Source of the DNA: Bog-532 sp963830385
GTDB lineage: Bacteria > Actinomycetota > Actinomycetes > Streptosporangiales > Streptosporangiaceae
Length of the DNA: 64,000 nt
Assembly (NCBI GenBank): GCA_963830385.1
Contig: CAWHMD010000005.1
Location: 1,116,001-1,180,000, forward strand
Reading direction: 5' to 3'
Part shown: in pieces, positions 1 to 6,274 of the stretch
Layout of the letters: every line of letters starts with the position of its first letter
Numbering within the stretch: position 1 is the stretch's first letter
Notes under the pieces: model-generated
Told to the model about the DNA's origin: nothing
The model's database searches: none
What the model saw: the letters and a program-made list of their open reading frames with translations, nothing else
Position numbers and translations under genes: made by a program

Positions 1-139
1 TCCCGGCCGATCTGAACAGGCGGTAGGCCACTAATGGGGCGGCGATGTCGAGGATCGCGATCTTGGCGAGCGAACGCAGCTGAGCGCCGCGTCCGGCCTG
101 GGGTGACTTCTGGGCAGGCCGCTGCGCGTCCTCGCTCAT
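1..139 (-). CDS. Membrane protein, N-terminal fragment (cut by window edge)
   Basis: The reading frame starts at ATG (137-139) on the minus strand and runs off the left edge, so only about 46 residues are visible. They form a polar N-terminus (MSEDAQRPAQ) followed by a segment rich in Leu, Ile and Ala (LAKIAILDIAAPLVAYRLF) that looks like the first membrane helix. This pattern resembles VC0807-family or similar small integral membrane proteins, but too little is visible to assign a family. Function unknown. Confidence 0.55.
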   Translation of the reverse strand, partial: MSEDAQRPAQKSPQAGRGAQLRSLAKIAILDIAAPLVAYRLFRSAG

Positions 140-184
140 GGCCCCCAGGCTAGAAGGACGTCGGGGCCTCGTCCACGACGTTGT

Positions 185-1040
185 TCAGCCGGATGGTGGG
201 TGCCGGAGCCAGAAGTCGTGCAGGTGGCGGCCGGGGTGGAAACCGGCGGCCTCGGCCATGGCGGCGGCTTCGGCCAGGCCCGCGGCGACGGCTGCGGGCC
301 GGTGGGCGTCGCTGCCGAACGAGACGGTTTCGCCGCCGGCCTGGTGCCACCAGCGCACGATCTGGGCGGGCAGGGGCACCCGGGTGTTGATTTCGAGCGC
401 CCGGCCGGACTGGGCCAGCGCGTGCAGGACACCGCGGTACTCGTCCTCGAAGGCGGCCGGGTCGAACGGGCCGGCCGCTCGGCCAGAAGCGGAGCGGGTA
501 GTCGATGTGCGCCAGCACCGCGAACGGGGCGGACGAGCTGGCCAGGCGCAGCGCCTCGGCGAGGTAGCGGCGGATGGTGGCAGCGGGCCCGAGCTGCTGG
601 TAGAGGTGATCGTCCACCATCCAGGGCTCGTCCGGCGCCAGCGTGTGCACCGAGCCCAGCACCCGGTCGAAGCCCCCGGCCCCGAGCACGGCGCTGACCT
701 GCTGCTCATGCCAGTGCGGCTCCCCCAGCTCGGCCCCGGAGACGATGCGGAGGTCCGGGAACTTCTCCCGGCAGCGCTGCACGCAGGCCAGGTAGCCCGC
801 CGTGTCCAGCGGAGGCGGCCGGAACCGGCCATCAGGCCCCACCCAGGCCGGGTCGAACCACTCTTCCTCTCCCTCGACCTCCGGGGCGAGCAGCCAGCGG
901 GTGAAGTCGACGTGCTCGGTGAACGCGATCGAGGGCAGTCCCAGCTCGACGGCGCGGGCGCACGACCCCTCCATCGACCCGGACGGGGCGTCCCACGACC
1001 ACTCGGTATGGGTGTGATCGTCGGGCGGGAACGCCGGCAC
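185..1040 (-). pseudogene. PHP-domain phosphoesterase (histidinol-phosphatase-like), single frameshift
   Basis: The N-terminal part (GTG start at 1040, 5 nt after the preceding small ORF) encodes a PHP-domain metal-dependent phosphoesterase. The opening DDHTHTEWSWDA motif supplies metal-binding Asp/His, and SIAFTEHVDF, GAELGE and VLGSVH follow as expected for the HisJ/PHP family. The frame breaks after HIDYPLRFWP near 478-486. The C-terminal half (AAGPFDP, ALEINTRVPLP, FGSDAH) continues in another frame to a stop at 185. Removing one base restores a continuous protein of about 284 residues, normal for the family. It is either a recent pseudogene or a base-calling error. The substrate could be histidinol phosphate or another phosphoester. 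It appears to form an operon with the small ORF and the cupin upstream. Confidence 0.8.
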
Positions 1041-1045
1041 CCGGT

Positions 1046-1162
1046 TCAGCCCTCCGGGTCAGCGGGGGCCGCCGGGCCAGCAGAGCCGGCCACCCACTGC
1101 AGCGCGGTGTCCGGCCGGACGACCGTGATCTTGGGCTTGATGGTGGCCGACACCGTCTTCAT
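1046..1162 (-). CDS. Small ORF, 38 residues, between cupin and PHP genes
   Basis: ATG at 1160-1162 is preceded by a strong ribosome-binding site (GGAGG, 5-7 nt upstream). It encodes a 38-residue peptide starting MKTVSATIKPKITVVRPD and ending in an Ala/Pro-rich acidic tail (AAPADPEG). It lies 22 nt after the cupin stop and 5 nt before the PHP start, so the spacing suits a translated operon member. No family is recognised. A RiPP precursor was considered, but no modifying enzyme is nearby. Reality is inferred from the ribosome-binding site and spacing only. Confidence 0.5.
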   Translation of the reverse strand: MKTVSATIKPKITVVRPDTALQWVAGSAGPAAPADPEG

Positions 1163-1184
1163 CAGATCCTCCGGGGCGGGTTGG

Positions 1185-1559
1185 TCAGGCCCGCTGGCCT
1201 TCGGAGTGCTCGGGCGCGGACCGCCCGTAGTCGTCGTCCAGCCGGACGATGTCGTCCTCACCGAAGTAGTCGCCGTGCTGAACCTCGACGAACACCAGCG
1301 GAACGTCGCCGGTGCTGTGGATCCGGTGGGCGGTGCCGACCGGCACGTCGATGGTGTCCCCGCGCTGCACGTCGCTGAGGTCACCGTCGAGGGTGACGGT
1401 CCCGGCGCCCTGGACCACGAACCAGTGCTCCGAGCGGCGGGCGTGCACCTGGTAGCTGAGGCGCTGCCCGGGCGAGACCTCGATCGTCTTGACCTTGAAA
1501 TCGGTGCCCTCGGTGAGGACGGTGTAAGCGCCCCAGGGGCGTTCGGTGCGATCTGTCAC
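1185..1559 (-). CDS. Cupin, mannose-6-phosphate isomerase type II C-terminal-like
   Basis: A 124-residue single-domain cupin. The sequence RPWGAYTVL, followed by YQVHARRSEHWFVVQGAGTV, PVGTAHRIHSTGD and VFVEVQHGDYFGEDDIVR, matches the C-terminal phosphomannose isomerase domain of bifunctional mannose-1-phosphate guanylyltransferases, including the metal-binding His cluster (H..SEHW) and terminal His. Stand-alone versions are common in actinobacteria. A role in mannose or fructose 6-phosphate isomerisation, or in sugar binding, is plausible. First gene of a minus-strand operon with the small ORF and PHP gene. Confidence 0.85.
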   Translation of the reverse strand: MTDRTERPWGAYTVLTEGTDFKVKTIEVSPGQRLSYQVHARRSEHWFVVQGAGTVTLDGDLSDVQRGDTIDVPVGTAHRIHSTGDVPLVFVEVQHGDYFGEDDIVRLDDDYGRSAPEHSEGQRA

Positions 1560-1771
1560 CCGGCCATCTTGCCCGATCAGCCCCCTTTGCGGGAGGTGTT
1601 GTCCTGGCCGGAGACTGCGCCGCCGGTTTGTCGGTGCCGGGTGCCATCATGGTCGTGCGGCGTCAGGAGGCTGCCCTTCTTCACCAGGCGATCGCATGGT
1701 CGCCTACCTTGGCCGCGACCCGCACTGCCCAGGCGGCTGAGCTGATCTCGTTGCGAGAGGAGCACCCTGAT

Positions 1772-1975
1772 GTGCCGTTAAAGGTCCGCGAGATCGTGAA
1801 GATGATCGAGGCCGACGGCTGGTATCTGGTCGCTACCAGGGGAAGCCATCGGCAGTACAAGCATCCGGACAAGCCGGGGCGGGTCACCGTGGCCGGCAAG
1901 CCAAGCCAGGAGTTGCCACCTGGGACCGAGCGCAGCATCCTTAGACAAGCAGGGATACGACGGAGGGCACTGTGA
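1772..1975 (+). CDS. hicA: HicA-type toxin (mRNA interferase)
   Basis: A 67-residue protein with the YcfA/HicA fold: VREIVKMIEADGWYLVATRGSHRQYKHPDKPGRVTVAGKP in two parts, with the catalytic His in GSHRQY. HicA toxins cleave mRNA without the ribosome and are neutralised by HicB. The GTG start at 1772 was chosen because AGGAG at 1758-1762 lies 9 nt upstream and it gives the usual HicA length; a longer in-frame start exists but adds non-homologous residues. The stop overlaps the hicB start by 4 nt (GTGA). Confidence 0.9.
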   Translation: MPLKVREIVKMIEADGWYLVATRGSHRQYKHPDKPGRVTVAGKPSQELPPGTERSILRQAGIRRRAL

Positions 1976-2196
1976 CGAGCTATGCGGTCGTCGTCGAGCG
2001 TGCGAGCGACGGCGGGTACGGCGTGTGGTCACCGGATTTGCCCGGAGTTGTGGCGCTGGGCGAAACCGAATCAGAGGCCCTGAACGAAATGCGCCAGGCC
2101 ATCCAGTTCCACCTGGACGGGCTGCGTGAGGACGGCCAGCCCATCCCGCAGTCGTCGACCGTGGCGGCCACGGTCATCACTCTCGACGCGGCCTGA
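1972..2196 (+). CDS. hicB: HicB-type antitoxin
   Basis: A 74-residue protein with the partially degraded RNase H-like HicB fold: YAVVVERASDGGYGVWSPDLPGVVALGETESEALNEM, split here across its strand-helix pattern, followed by a helix and IPQSSTVAATVI. It lacks a separate C-terminal DNA-binding domain, so it belongs to the short HicB class. GTG start overlaps the hicA stop, so translation is probably coupled. Its 3' end overlaps the end of the convergent acetyltransferase gene by 20 nt. Expected role: bind and inactivate HicA. Confidence 0.9.
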   Translation: MTSYAVVVERASDGGYGVWSPDLPGVVALGETESEALNEMRQAIQFHLDGLREDGQPIPQSSTVAATVITLDAA

Positions 2197-2782
2197 CCGC
2201 GGGAGCCGGGGCCGGGTCGCGGAGGCCTACGCAGTCCAGGCGCCAGAAGGGGTCGGCGTAGACGAGGGTGCCGGTCATCCAGGGCTGGTAGGCGGGCAGC
2301 GGGTGCACCATGAAGGCCGGCTGGGGGATGCGCAGCGAGGGGCGGCGGAAACCCAGCGGGCCGGCGGCCTGGAAGCCGAACCGGGGATAGTAGGCGGGCG
2401 AGCCTTCCAGGAAGACCAGCGGTTCGGGGCGGTCGCGCAGGACGTCGAGGGCGTGGCGGACCAGCTGGGAGCCGACGCCGCGGTGCTGGTGGGCGGGGTG
2501 AACCGCCAGAGGGCTGAGGACCAGCACGTCGACCAGGCGGCGGGGAGCATCCAGCAGGTTGACGGTGGCCAGCACGTAGCCGATGACCTGGCCGGCCGGG
2601 CCGACCGCGACGAACGACAGGGCTGGGTCCCAGGCCGGGCTCGCCTGCAGGGCCTTGACGAGCCGGGCCACGACCGGGCCCTCGGCGGCGCCGAAGGCGG
2701 TGGTGACGGTGTCAGCGATCTGGGGCTCGTCGCCCGGTACCGCCAACCGGATCAGCACGCGATCCGGCCCGGACCCGCTCAT
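2177..2782 (-). CDS. GNAT family N-acetyltransferase
   Basis: A 201-residue GNAT enzyme. The first domain half reads VLIRLAVPGDEPQIADTV. The acetyl-CoA loop appears as LAVHPAHQHRGVGSQLVRHAL (R/Q-x-x-G-x-G/A motif QHRGVG), followed by VFLEGSPAYYPRFGFQ, the typical strand-loop of the YhbS-type group. The substrate is unknown. Its ATG start overlaps the stop of the methyltransferase upstream by 4 nt, so the two are translated as a pair. Its 3' end collides with hicB. Confidence 0.85.
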   Translation of the reverse strand: MSGSGPDRVLIRLAVPGDEPQIADTVTTAFGAAEGPVVARLVKALQASPAWDPALSFVAVGPAGQVIGYVLATVNLLDAPRRLVDVLVLSPLAVHPAHQHRGVGSQLVRHALDVLRDRPEPLVFLEGSPAYYPRFGFQAAGPLGFRRPSLRIPQPAFMVHPLPAYQPWMTGTLVYADPFWRLDCVGLRDPAPAPAVRPRRE

Positions 2783-3636
2783 GACCGGGGTCGGCCGGTG
2801 ACGTTTTCAGGGTTTTCCTGCTGGGCGTGCGCGGTGGCCAGCAGGTGGGTGCCGGCGCCGAGCAGTTCGGGCACCTGTTCCAGCGCCCGTACGGTGTCCA
2901 TGACGACCCGGCGGTCCTCGGGGTTGGCCAGCCGTTCGGGCAGGTCGCCGAGCAGGAAGGCGGGGCCTTCCACGCTTACCAGGCTGGTGAGGTGCAGGCC
3001 CGCGGCCCGGACCTCGGCCCGGAGCTCGTCCGGGCGGTGGGTGTAGCCGACGAACGAGCCCGGGTAGATCGGGGTGATCCGGCCGGTCCGTTCCAGCGGC
3101 GCCAGCATCGCCTCCAGGTCCGGGAACTCCTCGTAGCGCCGGCGGCGGAGCACGTCGTCCAGGCGCATGGCCCAGCGGTTGATGGCGGCGGCGAAGACCG
3201 GCGCGCCGGGGCGGGCGATCCGGCGCGCTTCGGCCAGCGCCGCCACCCGGTCCCGGTGCTCGTCCAGGTGGTACAGCGGGCCGAGCAGCAGCACCGCGTC
3301 CACGCTCGTGTCGGCCAGGTCGAGCGCGCGGGCGTCGGCCACCGCCGAGTCGATGTGCGCACCGGCGTCCCCGGCCTGCTGGAGCTGGGCGACGTGCAGC
3401 GGCATCAGGTCCCGGTGCGCCACCTGGTAGCCGAGCCCGGCCAGCCAGTGCGAGTAACGGCCGGGGCCGCCGCCGATGTCGGCCACCAGCGCGGGCGGCG
3501 GCGGCAGGTGGCGGAGCACGATCTCCTTGGTCCGCTCGAACTCCAGCCGCCCGGCGGCGCCGTCGGCCAGGCGTGCCTCTTCCTCGCCGCGCTCGTAGTA
3601 GGCGCGCATCGCGGTCAGGTTCTGGTCATCGGGCAT
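2779..3636 (-). CDS. Class I SAM-dependent methyltransferase
   Basis: A 285-residue protein. The Rossmann-fold SAM site is visible: motif I VADIGGGPGRYSHWLA (about residues 56-71), the acidic motif II region HRDLMPLHV, and VDAVLLLGPLYHL (motif IV). Similar to methyltransferase-11/25 domain proteins of actinobacteria; substrate unknown. The start MPDDQN at 3636 was preferred over a longer open frame because family homology begins there. It ends in the GNAT gene by a 4-nt overlap. The 5' end overlaps the remnant of a siderophore-interacting protein gene. Confidence 0.85.
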   Translation of the reverse strand: MPDDQNLTAMRAYYERGEEEARLADGAAGRLEFERTKEIVLRHLPPPPALVADIGGGPGRYSHWLAGLGYQVAHRDLMPLHVAQLQQAGDAGAHIDSAVADARALDLADTSVDAVLLLGPLYHLDEHRDRVAALAEARRIARPGAPVFAAAINRWAMRLDDVLRRRRYEEFPDLEAMLAPLERTGRITPIYPGSFVGYTHRPDELRAEVRAAGLHLTSLVSVEGPAFLLGDLPERLANPEDRRVVMDTVRALEQVPELLGAGTHLLATAHAQQENPENVTGRPRS

Positions 3637-4085
3637 GGGGCCATCTTGGCCGGGCCGGGGCGGCGCGCGCACCTGCGTTTTTGCCTGGGCCTGGCTGGCC
3701 GGCCGGCGTGGGCATGGCTGGCCCACTGCGAGGCGGGTCCGTGGCCGTGCAGCACGAATTCCAGGTCGAGCTGGCCGGTGCCGGCGTCCCAGCGGCGCGG
3801 GGTGAACGTCCGGGTGGTCGGCCGGGGGCGCCCCGGTACATTGACCATCAGGCCCTGTTCGTCGGCCGGTGGCAGCTCGACGTCCCGCTGGCCTGGCTCG
3901 GGCAGGAACAACTTCAGGTGACTACCCGGCCCTGGCCAGCGGAAATTGGCCAGGCCGTCACCGCCCAGGGCGACCCGGGTCAGGAACGGGGTCACCGAGG
4001 CCACCTCGGTCACGGTGGCCGGGTAAGGCCGCGGCCGCCGCCGCGGCGGGGCCGCCGGGCGACCCTCATTCCCAGTTGCTGGCAT
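3615..4085 (-). pseudogene. Truncated siderophore-interacting protein (FAD-binding)
   Basis: The ATG at 4083-4085 opens a frame of 156 residues. The first ~110 match the N-terminal FAD-binding domain of siderophore-interacting (ViuB/SIP) ferric reductases: TEVASVTPFLTRVALGGDGL, WPGPGSHLKLFLPEP and the flavin motif RTFTPRRWD followed by LEFVLHGHGPASQWA. The frame then continues into unrelated Arg/Pro-rich sequence that overlaps the methyltransferase start. The NADPH-binding half (normally to 240-300 residues) is missing. It is probably a non-functional remnant left by deletion. Confidence 0.7.
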
Positions 4086-4248
4086 TCTTTCACACTATGA
4101 CGAGTGTTCTTCGATATATCGGCCGTGATGGGTGGTGAGGGTGGCGGGCGTGGGGCTGTGGTGGAGGCGTTGGGCTGTGATGGGGGTTCGGCTTAAGGCT
4201 TGAGGTGCACGGGCCGGGTGGGTCGTGCCGGTGAGCGGTGGGGGCGGG

Positions 4249-4330
4249 GCCGGGAAGGTTCGGGTTCACTTTCCCGCAGATGGTGCGGGAAAACGTACCC
4301 GCATCCGAAGTACACACGCACTGCAGGGAC
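4249..4330. repeat. Dispersed hairpin element, copy 1
   Basis: TTTCCCGCA (4270-4278) and TGCGGGAAA (4284-4292) form a 9-bp perfect stem with loop GATGG. The flanks GGGAAGGTTCGGG (left) and CCCGCATCCGAAGTACACAC (right) closely match the flanks of the hairpin at 33132-33172 (GGAAGGTCGGG and CCCGCGTCGGAAGGTCACAC), while the stem bases differ in a paired manner. Two copies in one window indicate a dispersed element rather than a chance palindrome. Confidence 0.7.
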
Positions 4331-4356
4331 CGGGGAGCCGGGTGGGGCTTGCGGGC

Positions 4357-5541
4357 TTACTGGGCGGCGTCGGCTCGTGGGCGCTGGCGTTTGGTGACGG
4401 ATCCGATGGCGTATTCGGGCCGGCCAGAGCGAGCCCGGACACGCCATCGCTCCCCCGTTGACCGGCTGTGGGTGATACCGGAGGCTCGTGGGACCGAGTG
4501 GCCGCGAGGCAAGGCGCGCGCTCCGCGCACACCGCAGGCCGGGCTGGCCCATCCCGTCGCCGTCGTCCGGCCTGCTCGGCTGACGGGCCGGACGACGGCG
4601 AACGGGAGCGGGCCAAACCTTAAGGGTTTCATCCATCCCGGAGCCCGAAGTACCCCGCCGGAGGCAGAGGGCCGCCTTTTGATCTGGACGGCTTGGTGGA
4701 GGGCTGTCGCCTTGGGGGTACTGTCCCAGTACGGCGCCTTGGCTGACGGGGTGCGGCGCCGACTGGCTTCACGGGAGGACCAATGGCATCGAACTACAGT
4801 CCCCCGCCGGTCAATCAGGCTGAGCTGGACCGGATCGCCCGGACCGACTACAACGAGCGCGACCGCGCGGGGCGTGAGGACCAGGCCGCGCACGCTTCCG
4901 GCAAGACCTGCGCGAAGTGCGGCCAGCCGATCACCGCCCGCCAGGACGCCCGCCGCCGCGGCGAGTCCGGCTGGGTCCACGACGTCTGCCCGGACTGACC
5001 AATGATCATCTTCGCCGTCCTCGGCGGCATCATCCTGGTCCTGGCCACGGTGCTGGCGTGGCGGGACCACCGGGCCCGGCGCCAGGGCGCACAGATCAGC
5101 TACGAGCACGGCCGAGTCCTCCAGGGCCGGGTCGACGCCGACCTCAAGGAGCTCTAGCACCTGTCCATGCGGCACCCGCACGACCCGATGAGCCAGCCTC
5201 CCAGCGACCAGCCCGAGGACCGGCCCCGCACCGAGTACGACGTCGGGCTCATCGATGGGCCCCTCGGCCGGCACAAGCGGTAACTGCGGGAACCGGATCC
5301 GGATCGGCCCGCGCGCGGTCCCGAGGTCGACCGGGCGCCCACGCTGGGTGATCTCGACCTCGCCCCGATCCGCCAGCCGCGCGGCCGCCGATCGCACATC
5401 GTCCATCAGCGCGCGCCAGCTTGCGGGGCGGGCCGCCCGGGCCGCGTCTGAGGGGCAGATCGACACGCCCGCTGACCGCCGCCGCAGCAGCCCGAGGATG
5501 ACCTGCTCCAGGTCCGGCGCCTCCTTCTGCTCAGTGGTCAT
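4357..5541 (-). CDS. DUF3253 protein, with an implausible open extension
   Basis: From ATG 5541 (minus strand) the first ~90 residues match DUF3253: LEQVILGLLRRRSAGVSICPS, RAARPASWRALMDD and VEITQRGRPVDLGTARGPIRI, a winged-helix-like small domain usually found in proteins of 85-120 residues. The frame then remains open for another 300 residues to 4357, antisense to three small plus-strand genes and through a repeat element. Only 5276-5541 is supported by homology. The missing stop may reflect an indel or the low stop density of GC-rich antisense frames. Function of DUF3253 is unknown. Confidence 0.5.
   Translation of the reverse strand: MTTEQKEAPDLEQVILGLLRRRSAGVSICPSDAARAARPASWRALMDDVRSAAARLADRGEVEITQRGRPVDLGTARGPIRIRFPQLPLVPAEGPIDEPDVVLGAGPVLGLVAGRLAHRVVRVPHGQVLELLEVGVDPALEDSAVLVADLCALAPGPVVPPRQHRGQDQDDAAEDGEDDHWSVRADVVDPAGLAAAAGVLAGGDRLAALRAGLAGSVRGLVLTPRAVALVVVGPGDPVQLSLIDRRGTVVRCHWSSREASRRRTPSAKAPYWDSTPKATALHQAVQIKRRPSASGGVLRAPGWMKPLRFGPLPFAVVRPVSRAGRTTATGWASPACGVRGARALPRGHSVPRASGITHSRSTGERWRVRARSGRPEYAIGSVTKRQRPRADAAQ
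4513..4670. repeat. Long dispersed intergenic repeat, copy 1
   Basis: Shares blocks with 33401-33626: CGCGCACAC-GCAGG, CCATCCCGTCGCCGTCGTCC, CTGCTCGGCTGAC-GGCCGG followed by ACGACGGCGAAC, and CATCCATCCCGGAGC with GAAGT-CCCC-CCGGAGGCA. The block CGTCGTCCGGCC (4562-4573) pairs with GGCCGGACGACG (4587-4598), giving a 12-bp stem. In copy 2 the same stem is interrupted by an insertion of roughly 70-80 nt. No conserved reading frame is evident. Function unknown. Confidence 0.75.
4783..4998 (+). CDS. Small zinc-ribbon-like protein
   Basis: A 71-residue protein starting at ATG 4783 behind a good ribosome-binding site (GGGAGG, about 5 nt). The N-terminal part is polar and charged (ARTDYNERDRAGRED). 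The C-terminal part has CAKCGQPI and a later DVCPD, so three or four potential metal ligands including the final Cys and a preceding His (WVHDVC). This fits a single zinc ribbon or knuckle. Function unknown. First of three very small genes in a row (next ATG 3 nt after the stop). A long open frame on the opposite strand covers it, but this one has the better start signal and a protein-like composition. Confidence 0.65.
   Translation: MASNYSPPPVNQAELDRIARTDYNERDRAGREDQAAHASGKTCAKCGQPITARQDARRRGESGWVHDVCPD
5002..5157 (+). CDS. Small single-pass membrane protein, 51 residues
   Basis: ATG at 5002 lies 3 nt after the preceding stop. Residues 2-19 (IIFAVLGGIILVLATVLA) form a clear transmembrane helix, followed by a basic stretch (WRDHRARRQG) and an amphipathic charged tail (YEHGRVLQGRVDADLKEL). 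The topology is probably N-out/C-in. No family recognised. Translational coupling with the zinc-ribbon gene suggests a membrane-associated partner role, which is inference. Confidence 0.6.
   Translation: MIIFAVLGGIILVLATVLAWRDHRARRQGAQISYEHGRVLQGRVDADLKEL
5167..5283 (+). CDS. Small ORF, 38 residues, end of micro-operon
   Basis: ATG 5167 opens 9 nt after the membrane-protein stop and ends at TAA 5281-5283. The peptide is polar (MRHPHDPMSQPPSDQPEDRP... DGPLGRHKR) and probably disordered. Evidence is the tight spacing and same-strand order only. The opposite strand carries the DUF3253 frame at its end, so one of the two is probably not translated across the whole overlap. Confidence 0.4.
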   Translation: MRHPHDPMSQPPSDQPEDRPRTEYDVGLIDGPLGRHKR

Positions 5542-5586
5542 GAGCCGATTATCCCAAGCGGTCCTCAGGCCCGCTGATGAGGTAAT

Positions 5587-5926
5587 TCACAAAGGTGATC
5601 TAACGCGCATTACGGCCAGGCTGGATGCATATTCAGTGGGGCATAACGCGGGCGGCATCGTTCGCCGCCGCCACCGGCCTGGCAGCCGCAGCGCAAGGAA
5701 GGAAGCATCAGTGATCTTGTCTGAGGCCGACACGCTGCTCGCTCCGGTGACGTTCGCGTCGCTGGCCACGCGGTCAACGAGCAGCACCGGGCCGCCCGGG
5801 TCGTAGACGGGCAGGGGCGGCCGGGCGCCAGGAGACCGGCGAGTGTCGCTCGTATTCGCGGCGGCGTTCGGCCATCAGGCCGGCCGCCCAGTCGGCGTCG
5901 GCCGGGGAAGGCTCGCTGACCGTCAC
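5587..5926 (-). pseudogene. Remnant of a GNAT acetyltransferase gene
   Basis: GTG at 5924-5926 opens a frame whose first ~37 residues look like the N-terminus of an actinobacterial GNAT protein (VSEPSPADADWAAGLMAERR, YERHSPVSWRPA). That frame degenerates and stops at 5774. In a different frame the sequence resumes as LPVYDPGGPVLLVDRVASDA, which resembles a later segment of the same protein type. The acetyl-CoA-binding core is absent. It looks like an internally deleted, frameshifted gene. Moderate confidence, because only short stretches are recognisable. Confidence 0.4.
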
Positions 5927-6028
5927 CCCGCCAGCTTGCCGCGGGCCACCTGCGGCACCCCGGTGCCGGGGCACCCCGCGCCGGGCGGCCTAGAGTCTAG
6001 GCAAGCGGCAGGGAAGCGAGGTGGGCTG

Positions 6029-6268
6029 ATGCCCGGTGACCACAACGAACCGAACCGGATGTTCGGGGTGTCAAGGGGTGGCTCGGCTCGGCAGCAGGGG
6101 CGCGAGCCACAGCGGGTGCTGGGCTTTTCGGTGGATATGTTCGCGCACGTCGACCAGGACTTCTTCCGGGGGCTGGTGCACCCGATCAAGCGCTACCGGC
6201 GCTGGTCACGCCGACGCCGGCTGGGGGCGTACGCGGTCGACGACGACACCCCCAGCCGGAACGGCTGA
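6029..6268 (+). CDS. Hypothetical protein, 79 residues
   Basis: ATG 6029 has a purine-rich upstream region (AAGCGAGGTGGG). The protein starts MPGDHNEPNRMFGVSRGG and has a central stretch VLGFSVDMFAHVDQDFFRGL followed by a very basic segment (KRYRRWSRRRRLGAY) and an acidic end. No family recognised. It ends 6 nt before the convergent permease gene. The basic tail could bind nucleic acid or membrane; this is speculation. Confidence 0.5.
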   Translation: MPGDHNEPNRMFGVSRGGSARQQGREPQRVLGFSVDMFAHVDQDFFRGLVHPIKRYRRWSRRRRLGAYAVDDDTPSRNG

Positions 6269-6274
6269 CGCCGG

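Larger units (their letters stand above)
4086..4782. other. Gene-free gap holding a repeat element and hairpins
   Basis: No coding frame here looks real. The gap contains a hairpin (4270-4292), a long repeated segment shared with 33.4-33.6 kb (4513-4670), and a small inverted repeat GTACTG-TCC-CAGTAC near 4719-4733, about 50 nt upstream of the zinc-ribbon gene, which may be an operator or promoter-proximal hairpin. Confidence 0.6.

Noticed and set aside
1046..1162. RiPP precursor gene with PHP/cupin as modifying enzymes
   Set aside because: No radical SAM, cyclodehydratase, lanthionine synthetase or transporter nearby; a leader/core cannot be identified.
138..1745. Long open frames on the opposite strand of real genes (for example 138-1745, 10122-11519, 24337-26964, 30982-33186)
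   Set aside because: They are Arg/Pro/Gly/His-rich low-complexity translations lying antisense to genes with clear motifs; GC-rich DNA seldom has stops in these frames.
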